This document shows, piece by piece, positions 12,036-23,066 of a stretch of DNA of 64,000 bases (positions within the stretch are counted from its first letter, which is position 1; each line of letters starts with the position of its first letter). The notes under the pieces are model-generated. The model did not search any database. It saw nothing but the letters and a program-made list of their open reading frames with translations, and was not told the DNA's origin. Both the position numbers and the translations under genes were made by a program. Origin of the DNA: Synaphobranchus kaupii. Lineage: Eukaryota > Chordata > Actinopteri > Anguilliformes > Synaphobranchidae. Where the stretch lies: assembly GCA_029718625.1 (NCBI GenBank), contig CM056377.1:31571033-31635032 (forward strand). The letters are read 5' to 3'.

Positions 12036-13800
12036 TACAACAATTACATAAAAACGCCATCCCAAATAATAAACTTATATAATCTTATATAATCTTATAT
12101 AATCAGTCAATACATTTTGAAAAAAGAATGAACGTTTCTTAGATTTTCTTGAAAATATTTTAGGCAAACATTTCTTGTTCTGGTGGGAAATTGACCTGTA
12201 ACATGTATCTGGACATGTAATAGACATGTAATTTGGGCAAAAATAGATCAATATATTTCCCTTAAGCCACATACTCAAAAATTAAGTTAAAGCTAAGCTA
12301 AACTAAATGAAAATGTGAATTATAAAATACACTGAAAAATACACTCAGGTTCAGACATTTACTTGCAAATATATGAAGTAGCCTAATGCTTACACATGCT
12401 TCATTATTCTGGGCTTTAGTCATTAATGAAATACAATAACATTAATAAGGCTGTAAGTATTCCAACAGGCAATAAATATACAACCATGTGCAAGAACAGA
12501 ATAAAAAAAAAAAGTCAATGTCCATTGCCAAACATTTTATTAATTTCTTTCCTGAATTTAAAAAGGGGAAATCTACTTGTATTTCTCAGAGAGACCTTGT
12601 GCTCCTGTGAATGATGTTTAACTGGAACTATTTATTTATAGATTCCTTCAAAGCCAGTAAATAGAGGTCAAATAGTAAGGCCTCTGAAGATATTGGAAGA
12701 GTGGACACAATCTAGAAATATATTTAGGATTCGCTGAAGTATAAACTTTCCTTGACAAAATTCCAATCAGATTAGAGTTAATAAAGTACTTGAATGATCC
12801 AGCAAGCCACAAAATGAGTGAATGTAAAAAAAAAAAGAAAAAAAGAAAGCCAAATACCCCAAGGTGCTGAATCAGCAAATTAGTCTTTGCCCAACATTTG
12901 TTTTCTTTTGACCGAAAAATAAGACTAAATGTGGTGTAAGTTAGCCTAGAGCTACACCTGGTGTTCAATAACTACAATTACAGCCAACATCATGCAACTT
13001 CTAGGGTGTGATTACACAAAATGACCAAGAGGTGCCGACGAGAGTCCACCTAAGTACTAGCTCTTCGTTTGAGATATAATTGGGTAATCCCGTATCAAAA
13101 TATTATAATTTATATATTCCATAAGCATATTCCAAATTAATAAAGACAATTTTAACTACATGAGGACAAGTGTCTAGGTTTTTTCAGCTAATTGAGCAAA
13201 AAAGATTTTTGTTGCTATATTATTTCTGCAAAGCAACATTAAAACTATATTGCTGCCAATGACAAGATAAAAGTTCAGTGCCTGCCTGAATAATTCACTG
13301 CAGCTTCATTTAAAACACAAAACACAGATAGTGGACTTCATAATCATATCTAACCACAGATAAACAGGAAGCCATAGTGCCATGAGAAGCCTTCCCTTTT
13401 CATTTCAACACAGAAATGCAGCACTTCACTTTTGAAAACAAGCCTTGCGTGAGATCGGATGAGAAACAACAGTAAGAACTGTTGGTGTCGGGGTTAGTAG
13501 AGCACTGACAAACAGCAAAAGGGGAAATAAATTCTAATTATGATGTTGTAATGTTTAAAATGTTACTACTCATAGCTGTGAAGCATAACATACTGTTCAC
13601 ATGCAACAACACACCCTCCTGAAGTGCTGATTTGACTTTTTTTTATGTTTTATTTGTGTGGCCATCAAATAAGCAGTATTTTTCATTTTGTCTGCTTTGA
13701 AAGATTATTCTATCATAGGGATTTATGCATGGTAATGTGAAAAAATAAAGAAAAACAGAATTATTCCATGATAGCATAATATGTATTTCAAGTTATATAT
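12036..13800. other. No gene seen
   Basis: AT-rich intergenic DNA. It contains three tandem copies of a TATAATCTTA unit near 12076-12101 and A-rich runs at 12505 and 12825. No coding exon or recognisable transposon was found. Confidence 0.5.
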
Positions 13801-13949
13801 CAGTCATGTGCCATGGAGGGCCGAGAGCATGCAGGTTTTTATTCCAACCTATCACTTCACCTGCTGATTTCACTAATTAACACATCTTCAACCACGGAAC
13901 TAATGAATGAAATCAGCAGGTGTAGTGATTGGTTGGAATGAAAACATAG

Positions 13950-14651
13950 GCTGTGTCCGAATCAGAGCTCTATCTACTGCGCCCTGTCTCCTGCGAAGAG
14001 TGCACTGGCAGAAGTGTGCTGTTTAATGTGCACTGATTAGCAGGATGCGAAAAATATCTGCTATACTATTTCCAAACCGTACTGTGGAAGTGTCGTAAGC
14101 AGGTCATAAGGCGTCCCACCAGTGTTGCCATGTCCGCGGTTTTACAGCTAAATTGGGATACTTTCAAAGTGCAGTCACGGGTAAAAATGAAAAGTCGCAA
14201 AGCACGCACTTATTTTAAAATGTAAAAACATGATGATTTCTATTTAAAATACGTTGGTTTCGATTAAAAATAGCCTATAAATTGGCTAGTTTTGAGTCGC
14301 CATTTGGCTGGAAAGTCTTACAAGATCTGGCAACCCTGCGCACCACTCTTGCGCTGCCATGTCACATGTTGTTTTTGTTGTATTTGAAGGATAACGTCAG
14401 CGAAGGTGCACCTCATTTTTCAAAAACGAAACTTCACGTCATATTCATGTGACCAAAATGTTTGTGTACTTCTTGAAAAGTGTGCTCCCGAATGTACTCA
14501 GCGAAACCCCGGAAGTAAGTGTGTCATCCGGGTGTTTGAAGTATACTGCAATTTGAAAAAAATCGCGTAGGCCTACTCTACGACTTTCTCGCCCTATCTA
14601 CTCACCAAGGCTACTCAACAGTGTGGAAGAATGCTGATTCGGACACGGCCC
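13950..14651. mobile_element. Nested TIR element (GGCTGTGTCCGAATCAG type)
   Basis: It sits inside the hAT-like MITE. The left end reads GCTGTGTCCGAATCAG (from 13951). The right end reads CTGATTCGGACACGGCC (to 14651). These form inverted repeats of about 17 bases with one or two mismatches. There is no coding capacity. Superfamily is not certain; the terminal motif is common among fish non-autonomous DNA transposons. Confidence 0.65.
14120..14338. mobile_element. Third-level nested hAT-like MITE (CAGTGTTGCCA ends)
   Basis: It begins CAGTGTTGCCATGTCCGCGG (14120-14139) and ends AGATCTGGCAACCCTG (to 14338). The candidate 8-base target duplications CGTCCCAC (14112-14119) and CGCACCAC (14339-14346) match at 6 of 8. 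It is 219 bases long. A 67-base relative lies at 41897-41963. Confidence 0.6.
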
Positions 14652-14692
14652 TACACTCTCTGCCCTCCATGGCACATGATTGGACACCACTG

Positions 14693-15140
14693 ATATATAT
14701 CATAAAATGGTTGGAAAATTTGTAACTTCTTTCTCACATTTTCTAATATACTCTGACACAGCTGCTATTGTATACCACCCTGACTCACACAGGGAGGGCC
14801 GCTGCTGAAAAGCACATTCTGCTGCTTCATGTTTCACTGTGAGTCAGAGATAAATTTACACAAACCACAAGGTATACTACAGAAGAACTAACCCGAGGAG
14901 AGGTGCCTCTCCAACTGCCTGGAGAGTAAACCGGGTGCCCGGCGGGTGGTGCTTATGCTGATGAACACTGGCCACCCTACCCATCATTCTTTTAGTCAAA
15001 AATTAGATGGCAATTAATGGTGATTAATTGGATGATTAATATGTTGATCGTTACATTGCTTATTATAATAATATACTTATTCATTTTGCCCAATTCTTTA
15101 AAAACATGATTAGATGTATTTAAAAATGATTATCCACTAG
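14693..15140. other. No gene; possible conserved block
   Basis: Single-copy-looking sequence. 14775-14880 contains two GTGAGTCA/TGACTCAC AP-1-like sites (near 14781 and 14840) in a palindromic setting, which could be a regulatory element. Confidence 0.35.
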
Positions 15141-16700
15141 AGCAGGGGTGTACAAAAGGGTTGATCATTTCAGGATTTTGTACTTTGTACAAATACTGCT
15201 CTTAATTATTTAATTAGCTCAATCATATCTTTGATCTGACATTTTTATAAGCATCAGCTTTTGCTGCAGACTGCAAGTGTATCCTACAGATTTTACTGCG
15301 CTCAAGTACAGGAGTGAACCAGCATTGGTTATAGAGCTATTAGAAAATGAAAACGAACGTAATTGGTTGGAACAAAAACCAGCACGCAGACCGACCCTCC
15401 AGGACCGGAGTGTAGTCTCCTGCACTAGACTAGAGTCATGTTTAGAGGGTTTATTTACCCTCTTAAAGCACATTATATCAGAAATAGCTATGCATGCCAC
15501 GTAGAATAAATGTCCCATGTTCACATTGTAACTATTGTGCTATGTTGCAAACAATTTCATTAAAAGAGGTAACAAAATTATTTAGCTGATCAAATTAAAG
15601 GCAGAGGTGAATCAATAGGCTCCTAATTGGCTCCTAATCTCGACACAAACCACAATACAGGCTTGTTTACACTGATGCAACTATAGGTTACTTGCACTTG
15701 TAACTTAAAATACATTTTGCAGCTTTAAATGGGCTGACCATGTGGAGGATCTGTGAATGGCTTTGGGAATATGTGTGGGTTCGGCGTCAGTCAAAGTTAT
15801 GATAGGGCAACTTCATCAATAGTCGACGGCGATTTTGGTGACGGTGAAGCAGATTCGCTGTCCCAATTTTGTTCACGGCTCCTCTCCTCCACTCCCCTAC
15901 TCCCCTCCCTTCCTCCACATACTTCCAGGTAGTAGAGGAGTGGTAGTGGGGGAGTGGAGATGGGGAGGTGGGGAGTGAAGAATATTAGGACGCACCCAGA
16001 AACTCAGACGACACCCACTTCGACGCAATATGAGATTTTCGGATAAAAACTATTGTGTATGATCATAGTCTAACCCTAAACATCGGTTTTCAATGAGAAA
16101 AGTCGGTTTTTAACTGCAGTATCACTTTAACACATGTTCAACAACCTAATTATGAGCCTATTGCTTCACCTCAGTCTTTAATTTGATCACTTAAAATATT
16201 TTGTTAACTCCTTGTTTGCAATATAGCACAATAAGCACAATGTGATGGGATGATAATTCTAAATGGCGTGTATAGCTATTAACATAATGTGGCTTAGGGT
16301 AAATAATCCATCTAAACATGAAAAGCACCTAATTAGGAGAAATTAACAGCTTGTTAAAATTCTGGGACTGAAAGTGTGGTTGGTACAAAAGCCAGCATAC
16401 ACAGAGGAGGCCCCAGGGCCAGTGGAATGTGTCCAGACTAACTTCTGCTCTTAATTATTTAATTAGCCCAATCATTTACGTTAGCTGATATTTTAGCTAC
16501 ATTCTGTGATATGAACAGCAGCTGATGAATGTTCTTGTGCCTGTATGCATTTTAGTGTTTTATTGTGGTCTAATCTCCAAGTGAATCTGTGTTGTTGTGT
16601 ATGACTAATTAGCTGATTGAGGTAGGGTAAGTGGTGGCAGCAAAAACCTGCATACACACCAGCCCTCCAGGATTTACAGGAGTTGCCCACCCAATGTGTG
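15141..16700. repeat. Cluster of hAT-like MITEs with long inverted arms
   Basis: The left border is near CAGGGGTGTACAAA (15144 onward), and the right part carries the familiar CCAGCCCTCCAGGATTTACA end (16660-16679). Inside, 15424-15637 and 16140-16400 are inverse complements of each other over more than 200 bases; the GTTTAGAGGGTTTATTTACC region pairs with GGTAAATAATCCATCTAAAC. The TCTTAATTATTTAATTAGC segment occurs as a direct repeat at about 15200 and 16449. This is several overlapping or nested non-autonomous elements. No coding capacity. Confidence 0.75.
15900..15980. repeat. CTCCC/GGGGAGTGG imperfect hairpin
   Basis: A pyrimidine-rich CTCCTCCACTCCCCTACTCC stretch (15883-15902 region) is followed by the inverse GGAGTGGTAGTGGGGGAGTG (about 15938-15957). 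They make a strong stem inside the spacer of the long inverted-repeat element. Confidence 0.5.
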
Positions 16701-17139
16701 GGTCCAAATTTCTAACTTACTGTTTGTGGTTTGCCCGTTGACAGTGGCAGTAGTTCTACGAATGGGCGTTTTCAACTGTTTAGCGTGTTGTTGACGCCCC
16801 AGGATGTGGTTATTTTATCCTTTCTTTGTGATGTGTTGTTTTTGTCTCTTGACGTGTGTTGTAAGAGCAGCAAAGCTGCATCAATCAGACGAGGCAGTTT
16901 TATGTACCACATTTAAGTTTTCAAAAATGAAGAGGAGCAATAAATTCTCAGATCATCTTTTCTCCTGTCTTAGCTGCTTTTAGAAAAAAAGAGAAGTGCG
17001 TAACATGTGCTTATAGAAGTGATACTGAATCACCAAGAGTAGATGTTGTTGAAAAACTGTGTTCAGGGAAGGCCCCTCTAAGCTGCTTCACGACCCATGA
17101 AATGTAGGTCAAAAAAGACCTATGATGAAAATGCACCCG

Positions 17140-17143
<4 letters not shown>
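16701..17143. other. No gene seen
   Basis: Ordinary AT-rich sequence. The 61-residue frame at 16731 has no recognisable domain. Confidence 0.45.

Positions 17144-17177
<34 letters not shown>
17144..17177. repeat. (GT)n microsatellite
   Basis: About 17 uninterrupted GT units. Confidence 0.95.
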
Positions 17178-17179
<2 letters not shown>

Positions 17180-17832
17180 GGCATGTATTTCACAAGAGGC
17201 AGTAGTTTACTAAAGGATCGCACACAAGCTGGTAGACCAGCAACAAAAGCTATGTGCATATGAACTTCTGGACTGGGCACTTGCACATGGGCCAGTTTGA
17301 TACGTGATGCTAATGTAAAGGAAAAAAACTCTCCAGGTAGTCAAGTTTACATTGCTTAAAAATTATAGTTTGGCAAAGCTTCATTTCTCTCCTGTGGTGA
17401 AAAGAGGGCTTTTCATCTGCAAGCTGCGTCTAAATTTTTATTTCTGGCATTCTGCCAAACAGGTGCCCTGCTTCAGTGCATAAAAAGTAAAGGCCATTTG
17501 CCTTGTAGCTATCAGTCCAAAAAGGTATTGCACTGCAGCATTACTGATATCTAGGAGTATTCATTTACAAAAAGTGTAACAGTTCTCAAAGATTGTGTTT
17601 CACTGTACCCCTCTGTTTTTAATGAGTACTTTGATGAGCTCAGTATACCAAGTTACATAAAAAATGCAAACAATGTTAGTTTATTTGTTTTTCCATGCAG
17701 GTCGGCCATTTGAAAACAAAAGCATTAACTTGCCTAGTTTACTAACTAAACTAGAACTGAAATACAGTTAATACATTGATGAATACTAAGGTAAATATAA
17801 TAATTTTATATGTCATCTATAAAAAGAATGCT
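17178..17832. other. No gene seen
   Basis: AT-rich, single-copy by eye, with no coding or transposon signature. Confidence 0.45.
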
Positions 17833-18316
17833 TCCCAAAAAATACAACTGCCTCTGGACTACTGCAATGCCCGGCTCTCTGGTCTCCCTGCCTGTGCCAA
17901 CAAACCGCTGCAGTGAATACAGCCTTCTTGCCGACAGCCTTCCCAGTCATTGTTACGTCATCACATCCCTCCTTGTGTCACTTTACTGGCTACCACTTTC
18001 AGCTCACATCGTATTTAAAGCTATAGCCTGCAGGACAGTGAACGTAACAGCTCCACAATACCTTCAGCCCGATCTTCAAACCTTGTACACCAGCCACATA
18101 TGTCCATTCTGCAGCCTTAATGCTTCTGGCTATAACCACCTTATACGGCTGTTTGCCACAGTCCCAATGCTGGCCAATCTGTAATGGTCCCCTCGGTGGT
18201 GGAATGAACTGTCCACAGTGGTCAGGTGAGCAGGATCACTGCCTGTTGTCTGCAACAGACTGAAGACCCACCTCTTCAGACTGCACATTGGCTCCCTTCT
18301 TGTTCCCACCCTCTAA
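17833..18316 (+). mobile_element. Degenerate non-LTR retrotransposon (L2/Rex-like LINE) 3' fragment
   Basis: In translation the segment opens with L-D-Y-C-N-A-R-L-S-G-L-P-A-C, the signature just after the reverse-transcriptase domain of L2/Rex/CR1-type ORF2. About 400 bases on it carries WWNELSTV-like codons (TGGTGGAATGAACTGTCCAC, 18198-18217) and then RLKTHLFRLH near 18252-18285, the usual ORF2 C-terminus. Between these the frame is broken by several frameshifts and stops. It is a 5'-truncated dead copy on the plus strand. Confidence 0.8.
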
Positions 18317-19115
18317 AGCTTTTTTCCACTTTTTCATTTTTTTAACAATATATTTATTGAAGGCTTTTATATATATATAATTTTATAATGCACAATACAA
18401 CCAATAATATACAGTACACTCAGCACACATTCATCCACATTACACATCCAAGGCAATGATTTGACACAAAGAAATGACAAAATCACACATCCAGTACACA
18501 ACCGGGATAATAAGGTTCCAAATCAAACCAGATCATGATGTTTTATATTCTTTTCATGTTTTCTGAAGTTTCCCCTTTCTCCTGCCTAACAGTTGCATTT
18601 ACAAGTTTAATAGGTTACTGCTAAGATCACACTGCTCCATAAATTTAGCTAAATGACCAACATATCTTTTAAAAAAATTCAACGCTTGTCTTTAGCAATG
18701 TACATTCTCCAAAGTGATATGAGTTGATTGTTTAAAAACATGCTAGATTATGCTTGTTTAAATTTTTCCCATCATAAAGCAGGTGGCCTTTTTGTCTGAC
18801 ATAGGCATATATTAATGATATGTGATTAAATCTATCTATTAATTACTTTCAATGACTTTGCATTTCCTCCAGGCCTCAAACTGCAATCTTCAGCTGGTTC
18901 TTTGCACTGTGCTCTGAAACCTCCATAGAGTAATGATATTTGTCATATCTTCTGACACTCACAGTGATGTCGAGTCATGAGAGTGCTTTTGTGATGATGA
19001 TATGGAACCTCTAAGTAGTGCTTTATGCTTACTTAATTACTTTAGGATTGGTTTTATACGGATGTTGGCTCCATGATTTGTATTATGGTTCAAGGTTGAC
19101 ACAAGCTAACTTACT
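18317..19115. other. No gene seen
   Basis: AT-rich sequence following the LINE tail, with a short (TA)n at 18370-18379. No features recognised. Confidence 0.45.
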
Positions 19116-21392
19116 TGTGATACTTATGTAATGAGGCGTGACGTGAGGTAGGAGGAGCCAAACGCAGCAAGGGGATTCTTTAAGCCCTAGGGCCACTAAC
19201 GCGGGAAACCCCACAGTTAAGGGAGGAGACAAGACAAGGAACACACACACCAAAGCTACAGACCGGCTCACTGTTACACACCAATGAGTAGAAGCACAAA
19301 TGCCTGGTTTCACAACAAGAAAACCAAACAAGGCGAAAGGGAACAAAGAACTGCTACCCCATACTTCCACGTGCTAAGTAACCAAAAGGCCAGCAATAAT
19401 AAACGCCCTGCCTCAGTAATGAGGCGTTTTGAACAGGCGAATAGCATAAATGGTACACATAAAACACACAACCAACAAACACAGTGCCTTGCGAAAGTAT
19501 TCACCCCCCTTGGCATTTTTCCTATTTTGTTGCATTACAACCTGTAATTTAAATAGATTTTTATTCGGATTTTATGTAATGCCTTACACAAAATAGTCCG
19601 AATTGGTGAAGTGAAATGGAAAAAAAAAGAAAAAGAAAACTTGTTTTAAAATTTTTTTTAAAAATTAAAAACTGAAAAGTGGTACGTGCTTTTGTATTCA
19701 CCCCCTTTGCTTTAATGTATTTTTAAAGTATCATATTTAATATTTGGTCGCATATCCTTTGCATGCTGTTACTTCCTGAAGTCTGTGACCCATCAACATC
19801 AAAAGACTCTCGATATCTTATTTTCAGGTACTGTTACAAGCGATACTATAACCTCTCTGCATTTGAATGGATCTCTATGGGAATTGGGGGGTGAGACTAG
19901 ATTCAGATGTAAATTACGCTGGTACAGTATGGAACACATGACTGGCTAAATGGCAGTAAGTCATCAAGGGTCTAAGGTATCAAACGAGCCCCAAACCATC
20001 ACTCTGCGGCCACATATGGAGTAGATGTGGATGGACCACTTTAAGGGTTTCTTCTCCTGACTTTTTTCCCCATAGAGTTTTATAGGAAAATGAGTGCAAC
20101 AAAATAGGAAAAATGCCTAGGGGGGTGAATACTTTCACAAGGCACTGTATTAGTATACGAGGAGGCGAAAAGGAACGGAGATATAACGTTCCAAGGCTAT
20201 TCTCAGACTCGCAGTCAAACGCAAACCTGTCAACAAAAACGCCCAAGCTCATATAAGGAGAGCCATACCTGGAGAATGAACAGAACTACAGTTCCGAACA
20301 AAATCGTCCCGCAAGTACAAAGGACGAAACAGAACAGCAGCACCGGAATTACCGGCTAAAAGACCAACACGAGTTTAATAGAGAATAAAAACCCTGCCTC
20401 TTGGTAAAGAGGAATGTAAGGAGGAGGCGAAGGAACAGAGATAACGTTCCGTGGCTACTTCCATAAGCTCGCAGTCACATGCAGAACATAAAAGGGTAAA
20501 CGCCCGATCCCCCAGGAGGGAGAAACATTTTACAGGCGAGCCGACAGAGCACCGTCGTCCCATAACTTTACTAGCAGAAAATGACAAACAAGCTTAGTAG
20601 AAAATAAACGCCCTAGCCTCTCAGTAAGGGGAAATGTAACGAGGCGAAGGAACCGAGAATTAATGTTCCAAGGCTACATTGAGACTCGCAGTCACACGCA
20701 AACATGTCCACAACATTGCCCGGTCTCCCCATGGGAAGACATGTACCGAAGGGCGAACAGAACCACAGCTCACAATTATTGGCTATCAGACTAGCGCAAA
20801 CTCAAACACAAATACACGCCCTGCCTCTAAGAATAAATAGAGCCCTAAAGTCAGTATGATAAAACGCCCTGTCTCTTAGTAAACAAACTCCTCTTGCTTT
20901 CACGAAAGACAGCAGACAGCGAGAGGAGAAAGAGACAGAAAAGGGCAAACAATCTAGGCAAACAACAAACAAAGGACAGACCAGAAAGCGGAGACTGAAA
21001 TGAGCACAAAAAAGGAATACAACCTGATAGCTCAAAGCACAAAGGCAAGTCCCGCAAAACTCCAATAAAACACAGCAGAGCAAAAAGGTCTCCTTAAAAC
21101 CCTAGACCTAATCATACTAGCTTAAAACTTTAAAAGGGCTAAATAAACCACACACAATAATGCCAAACAACACACCACAGCACAAACAACAAACAATCAA
21201 ACAATATCGAAGCCCCGAATGAAGGAAACGGGAGGCTTATATAGCTCTCAAGGTGACCATGCACAGGTGGGATGCTGACAGAAGCTCCGCAATCAAAGCA
21301 GGGCGGAGCAAGCATCTACCAAAAGGGCAGCGCCCTCGCGTGGCCACTCAGGAAAACGACCGCATAGGGAAAAAGGGCAGAAACCCATGACA
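19116..21392 (-). mobile_element. LTR-like element (solo LTR?), interrupted
   Basis: On the minus strand it begins TGTCATGGGTTTCTGCCC (at 21392) and ends AGTATCACA (at 19116), i.e. TG...CA. It is flanked by the direct repeat ACTTACT (19109-19115 and 21393-21399; one extra shared A is ambiguous). A TATA-like CTATATAAGCC lies about 150 bases from the start (minus, 21244-21234), as expected for a U3 promoter. The interior holds diverged tandem units: GAGGCGAAGGAAC...GAGAT...AACGTTCC anchors at 20162, 20424 and 20641, and GCCCTGCCTCT anchors near 19408, 20390, 20819. No gag or pol frame is present. A Tc1-type MITE is inserted. A 7-base duplication is longer than the usual 4-6 for LTR elements, so the class is not certain. 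Confidence 0.6.
19482..20147. mobile_element. Tc1-type MITE nested in the LTR-like element
   Basis: The left end is CAGTGCCTTGCGAAAGTATT (19482-19501) followed by CACCCCCCTTGGCATTTTTC. The right end is the inverse, ending TTTCACAAGGCACTG (20147) and followed by TA. The left flank is CA instead of TA. It is 666 bases long with no transposase frame. Its interior (19800-20090) is not transposase-derived but matches, in inverted orientation, a segment at 51881-52170. Confidence 0.85.
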
Positions 21393-21429
21393 ACTTACTG
21401 ATGGTGCATGTGCACACGCTGGTATGGGA

Positions 21430-21505
21430 CTGTTGTTAGCCAGGTGTGGCACTTACATTTTAAGTTGCTCTGGATAAGAGTTTCTGGTAAATTAATGTAA
21501 TGTAT
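21430..21505 (+). repeat. SINE 3' tail fragment
   Basis: TTGCTCTGGATAAGAGTTTC followed by TGGTAAATTAATGTAATG resembles the conserved tail of fish V-SINE/HE1-type elements (GCTCTGGATAAGAGCGTCTG-like). The tRNA-derived head is absent. Confidence 0.6.
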
Positions 21506-21565
21506 AGGATGCGAATGGGGTTGGTCATTTTGTGGACCATTCGATTGCCCATAACCACTGGGCAG

Positions 21566-21893
21566 TGTGATGGTTCTGGTCTGGGAGAACCAGATGCGAC
21601 AGGACAGGGGATCAGAGAGAAAACTCTTACTCTCAATAACAAGAGAGAACTTAAACCGAGAGGTAAGAAATTCCTATTCCTCGCTTTCTTCCTATACCGA
21701 TACCTGGCTTAGTGTGCGGGCGAACTGACAACAAAGCCCCGGACGAGGAAAGAGCGAAGCTTAAATATCCGGGGCAATCACCTGAGACAGGTGAGAAGAT
21801 TGATAGCCGGACCGAAAATAAAACACGGAACCGTCCCGGAGCTGTGAGAAAGCTTAAGCAGAGACGGGAGCGGCAACCAGAAAAACCGTGACA
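21566..21893 (-). mobile_element. Short solo-LTR-like element
   Basis: On the minus strand it runs from TGTCACGGTTTTTCTGG (21893) to CCATCACA (21566). Its ends closely resemble those of the larger LTR-like element just upstream (TGTCA...TCACA). The flanking 5-mers GGCAG (21561-21565) and GGTAG (21894-21898) match at 4 of 5. It contains a GGATATTTAAGC TATA-like site (minus, about 21771-21760). It is 328 bases long and non-coding. Confidence 0.6.
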
Positions 21894-22037
21894 GGTAGAG
21901 GACTTGAAAGTCAGCCTTATGTAGATATTTAGGAATATTTTGAACATGAAATGAAATGGACCATCTCTGTTCATTCTCAAAAGTAGGTCACTCAGAATAA
22001 ATACCAGAAGCCACTGCAACTTCTAAGAGCTGGTGAT

Positions 22038-22966
22038 GTGCTGCTATCCCATGCAGTGCTGCATGAGGTCTGTGGGATAATTGCAGCAAACTTCGAGGGC
22101 AACGCAACAGGTTCCTGCACGCTCCCAGTTGCACTCAAAGTAACAGCAGACCTTACCTTTCAGGCCACTGGTGTATATCAAAATGCCATCAGCTTGGTGG
22201 CTGGCATGAGCCAGAGCGCTGTCGGCTTGGCTATTCATGCAGTTTGTTCAAGTCTAGTCCAACATGCCAATGAGTACATTGTTTTTCCTGCATCACCTGA
22301 TCGCCAGCTCAGAATTTCTGAGAAAATGTGGATTTCCCTGGGTTTTTGGGTGCCATCGATTGCACACATGTGCAGTTGCATGCACCTTCTACCCAACCAT
22401 TCACCTATGTGAATCCAAAGGGGGTTCACTCCATTAATGTCCAGGTAACCTGCGATGCAAATTGCCTGGTGACACACGTATGTGCAAAATATCCAGGGTC
22501 TACCCATGACTCTTTCATCTTGGCCAACTCTGTCATACCTGCAGTCTTTCAGGGGGATGCGCTTGTGAATGGGTGGCTGCTAGGTCACAATGGCTATCCA
22601 TTAAAAACATGGCTTCTGACGCCATACATTATGGCCACAACACGAAGGCAACGTGCCTTTAATCATGTGTTTAGTAGGGCCAGGTCAGTCATAGAGCGAA
22701 CATTTGGACTGCTAAAAATGCGTTTCAGATGTTTAGACCAGTCGGGTGAAACATTACAATATAGCCCTCAGAGAGTCAGCGCATTATTTGTGGCATGTTG
22801 TGTTCTACACACCATTGCTATGCGTCATGGATGTCACGTTGACGACCTCAGAGAGGAGACATTGGAGGACTTTAGACGGAGAGAGGCCAAACTGCACGTG
22901 CCGTTTGAAGAGGCAGTGAGCGCATGGGAGCAGAGGGACCTGTTGGCTATGCAGCTGGTTCCCTGA
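22038..22966 (+). pseudogene. Harbinger (HARBI1-like) transposase, frameshifted
   Basis: A PIF/Harbinger DDE nuclease. The first open segment (22038-22412) gives LPVALKVTADLTFQATGVYQ...GMSQSAVG, matching the helical region before the nuclease domain. The second (from about 22328 to a stop at 22966) gives GAIDCTH (first catalytic Asp), PGSTHDS, LLTPY and SVIERTFGLLKMRFRCL (catalytic Glu). The frames are offset by one base near 22326-22335, where KMW meets DFPGFLGAIDCTH. The second catalytic Asp, normally in a GDSGYP motif, reads GHNGYP (about 22587-22604), so the nuclease would be dead even without the frameshift. The N-terminal 40-60 residues of the family are not recognisable upstream. Confidence 0.9.
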
Positions 22967-23066
22967 GTGAGTATGCACAACTTAAGTTTATAAAACAGTC
23001 ATACATTTAAAATGTTGCATTCATTTTTGCGAGGCTGATTTTTGGTTTATTCAAATTTAATGGTTC

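Larger units (their letters stand above)
13801..14692. mobile_element. hAT-like MITE carrying nested insertions
   Basis: The outer element starts CAGTCATGTGCCATGGAGGG (13801-13820) and ends with the matching inverse, CCCTCCATGGCACATGATTG, then GACACCACTG (to 14692). The flanking 8-mers TTATATAT (13793-13800) and ATATATAT (14693-14700) agree at 7 of 8 positions, as expected for a hAT target duplication, although the AT-rich flank weakens this. The left half carries an internal palindrome (CACCTGCTGATTTCA at 13859 and TGAAATCAGCAGGTG near 13908). Two further elements lie within it. Confidence 0.75.

Noticed and set aside
18317..18600. Possible continuation of the LINE 3' end
   Set aside because: No ORF2-like codons or tail repeat could be seen after 18316.
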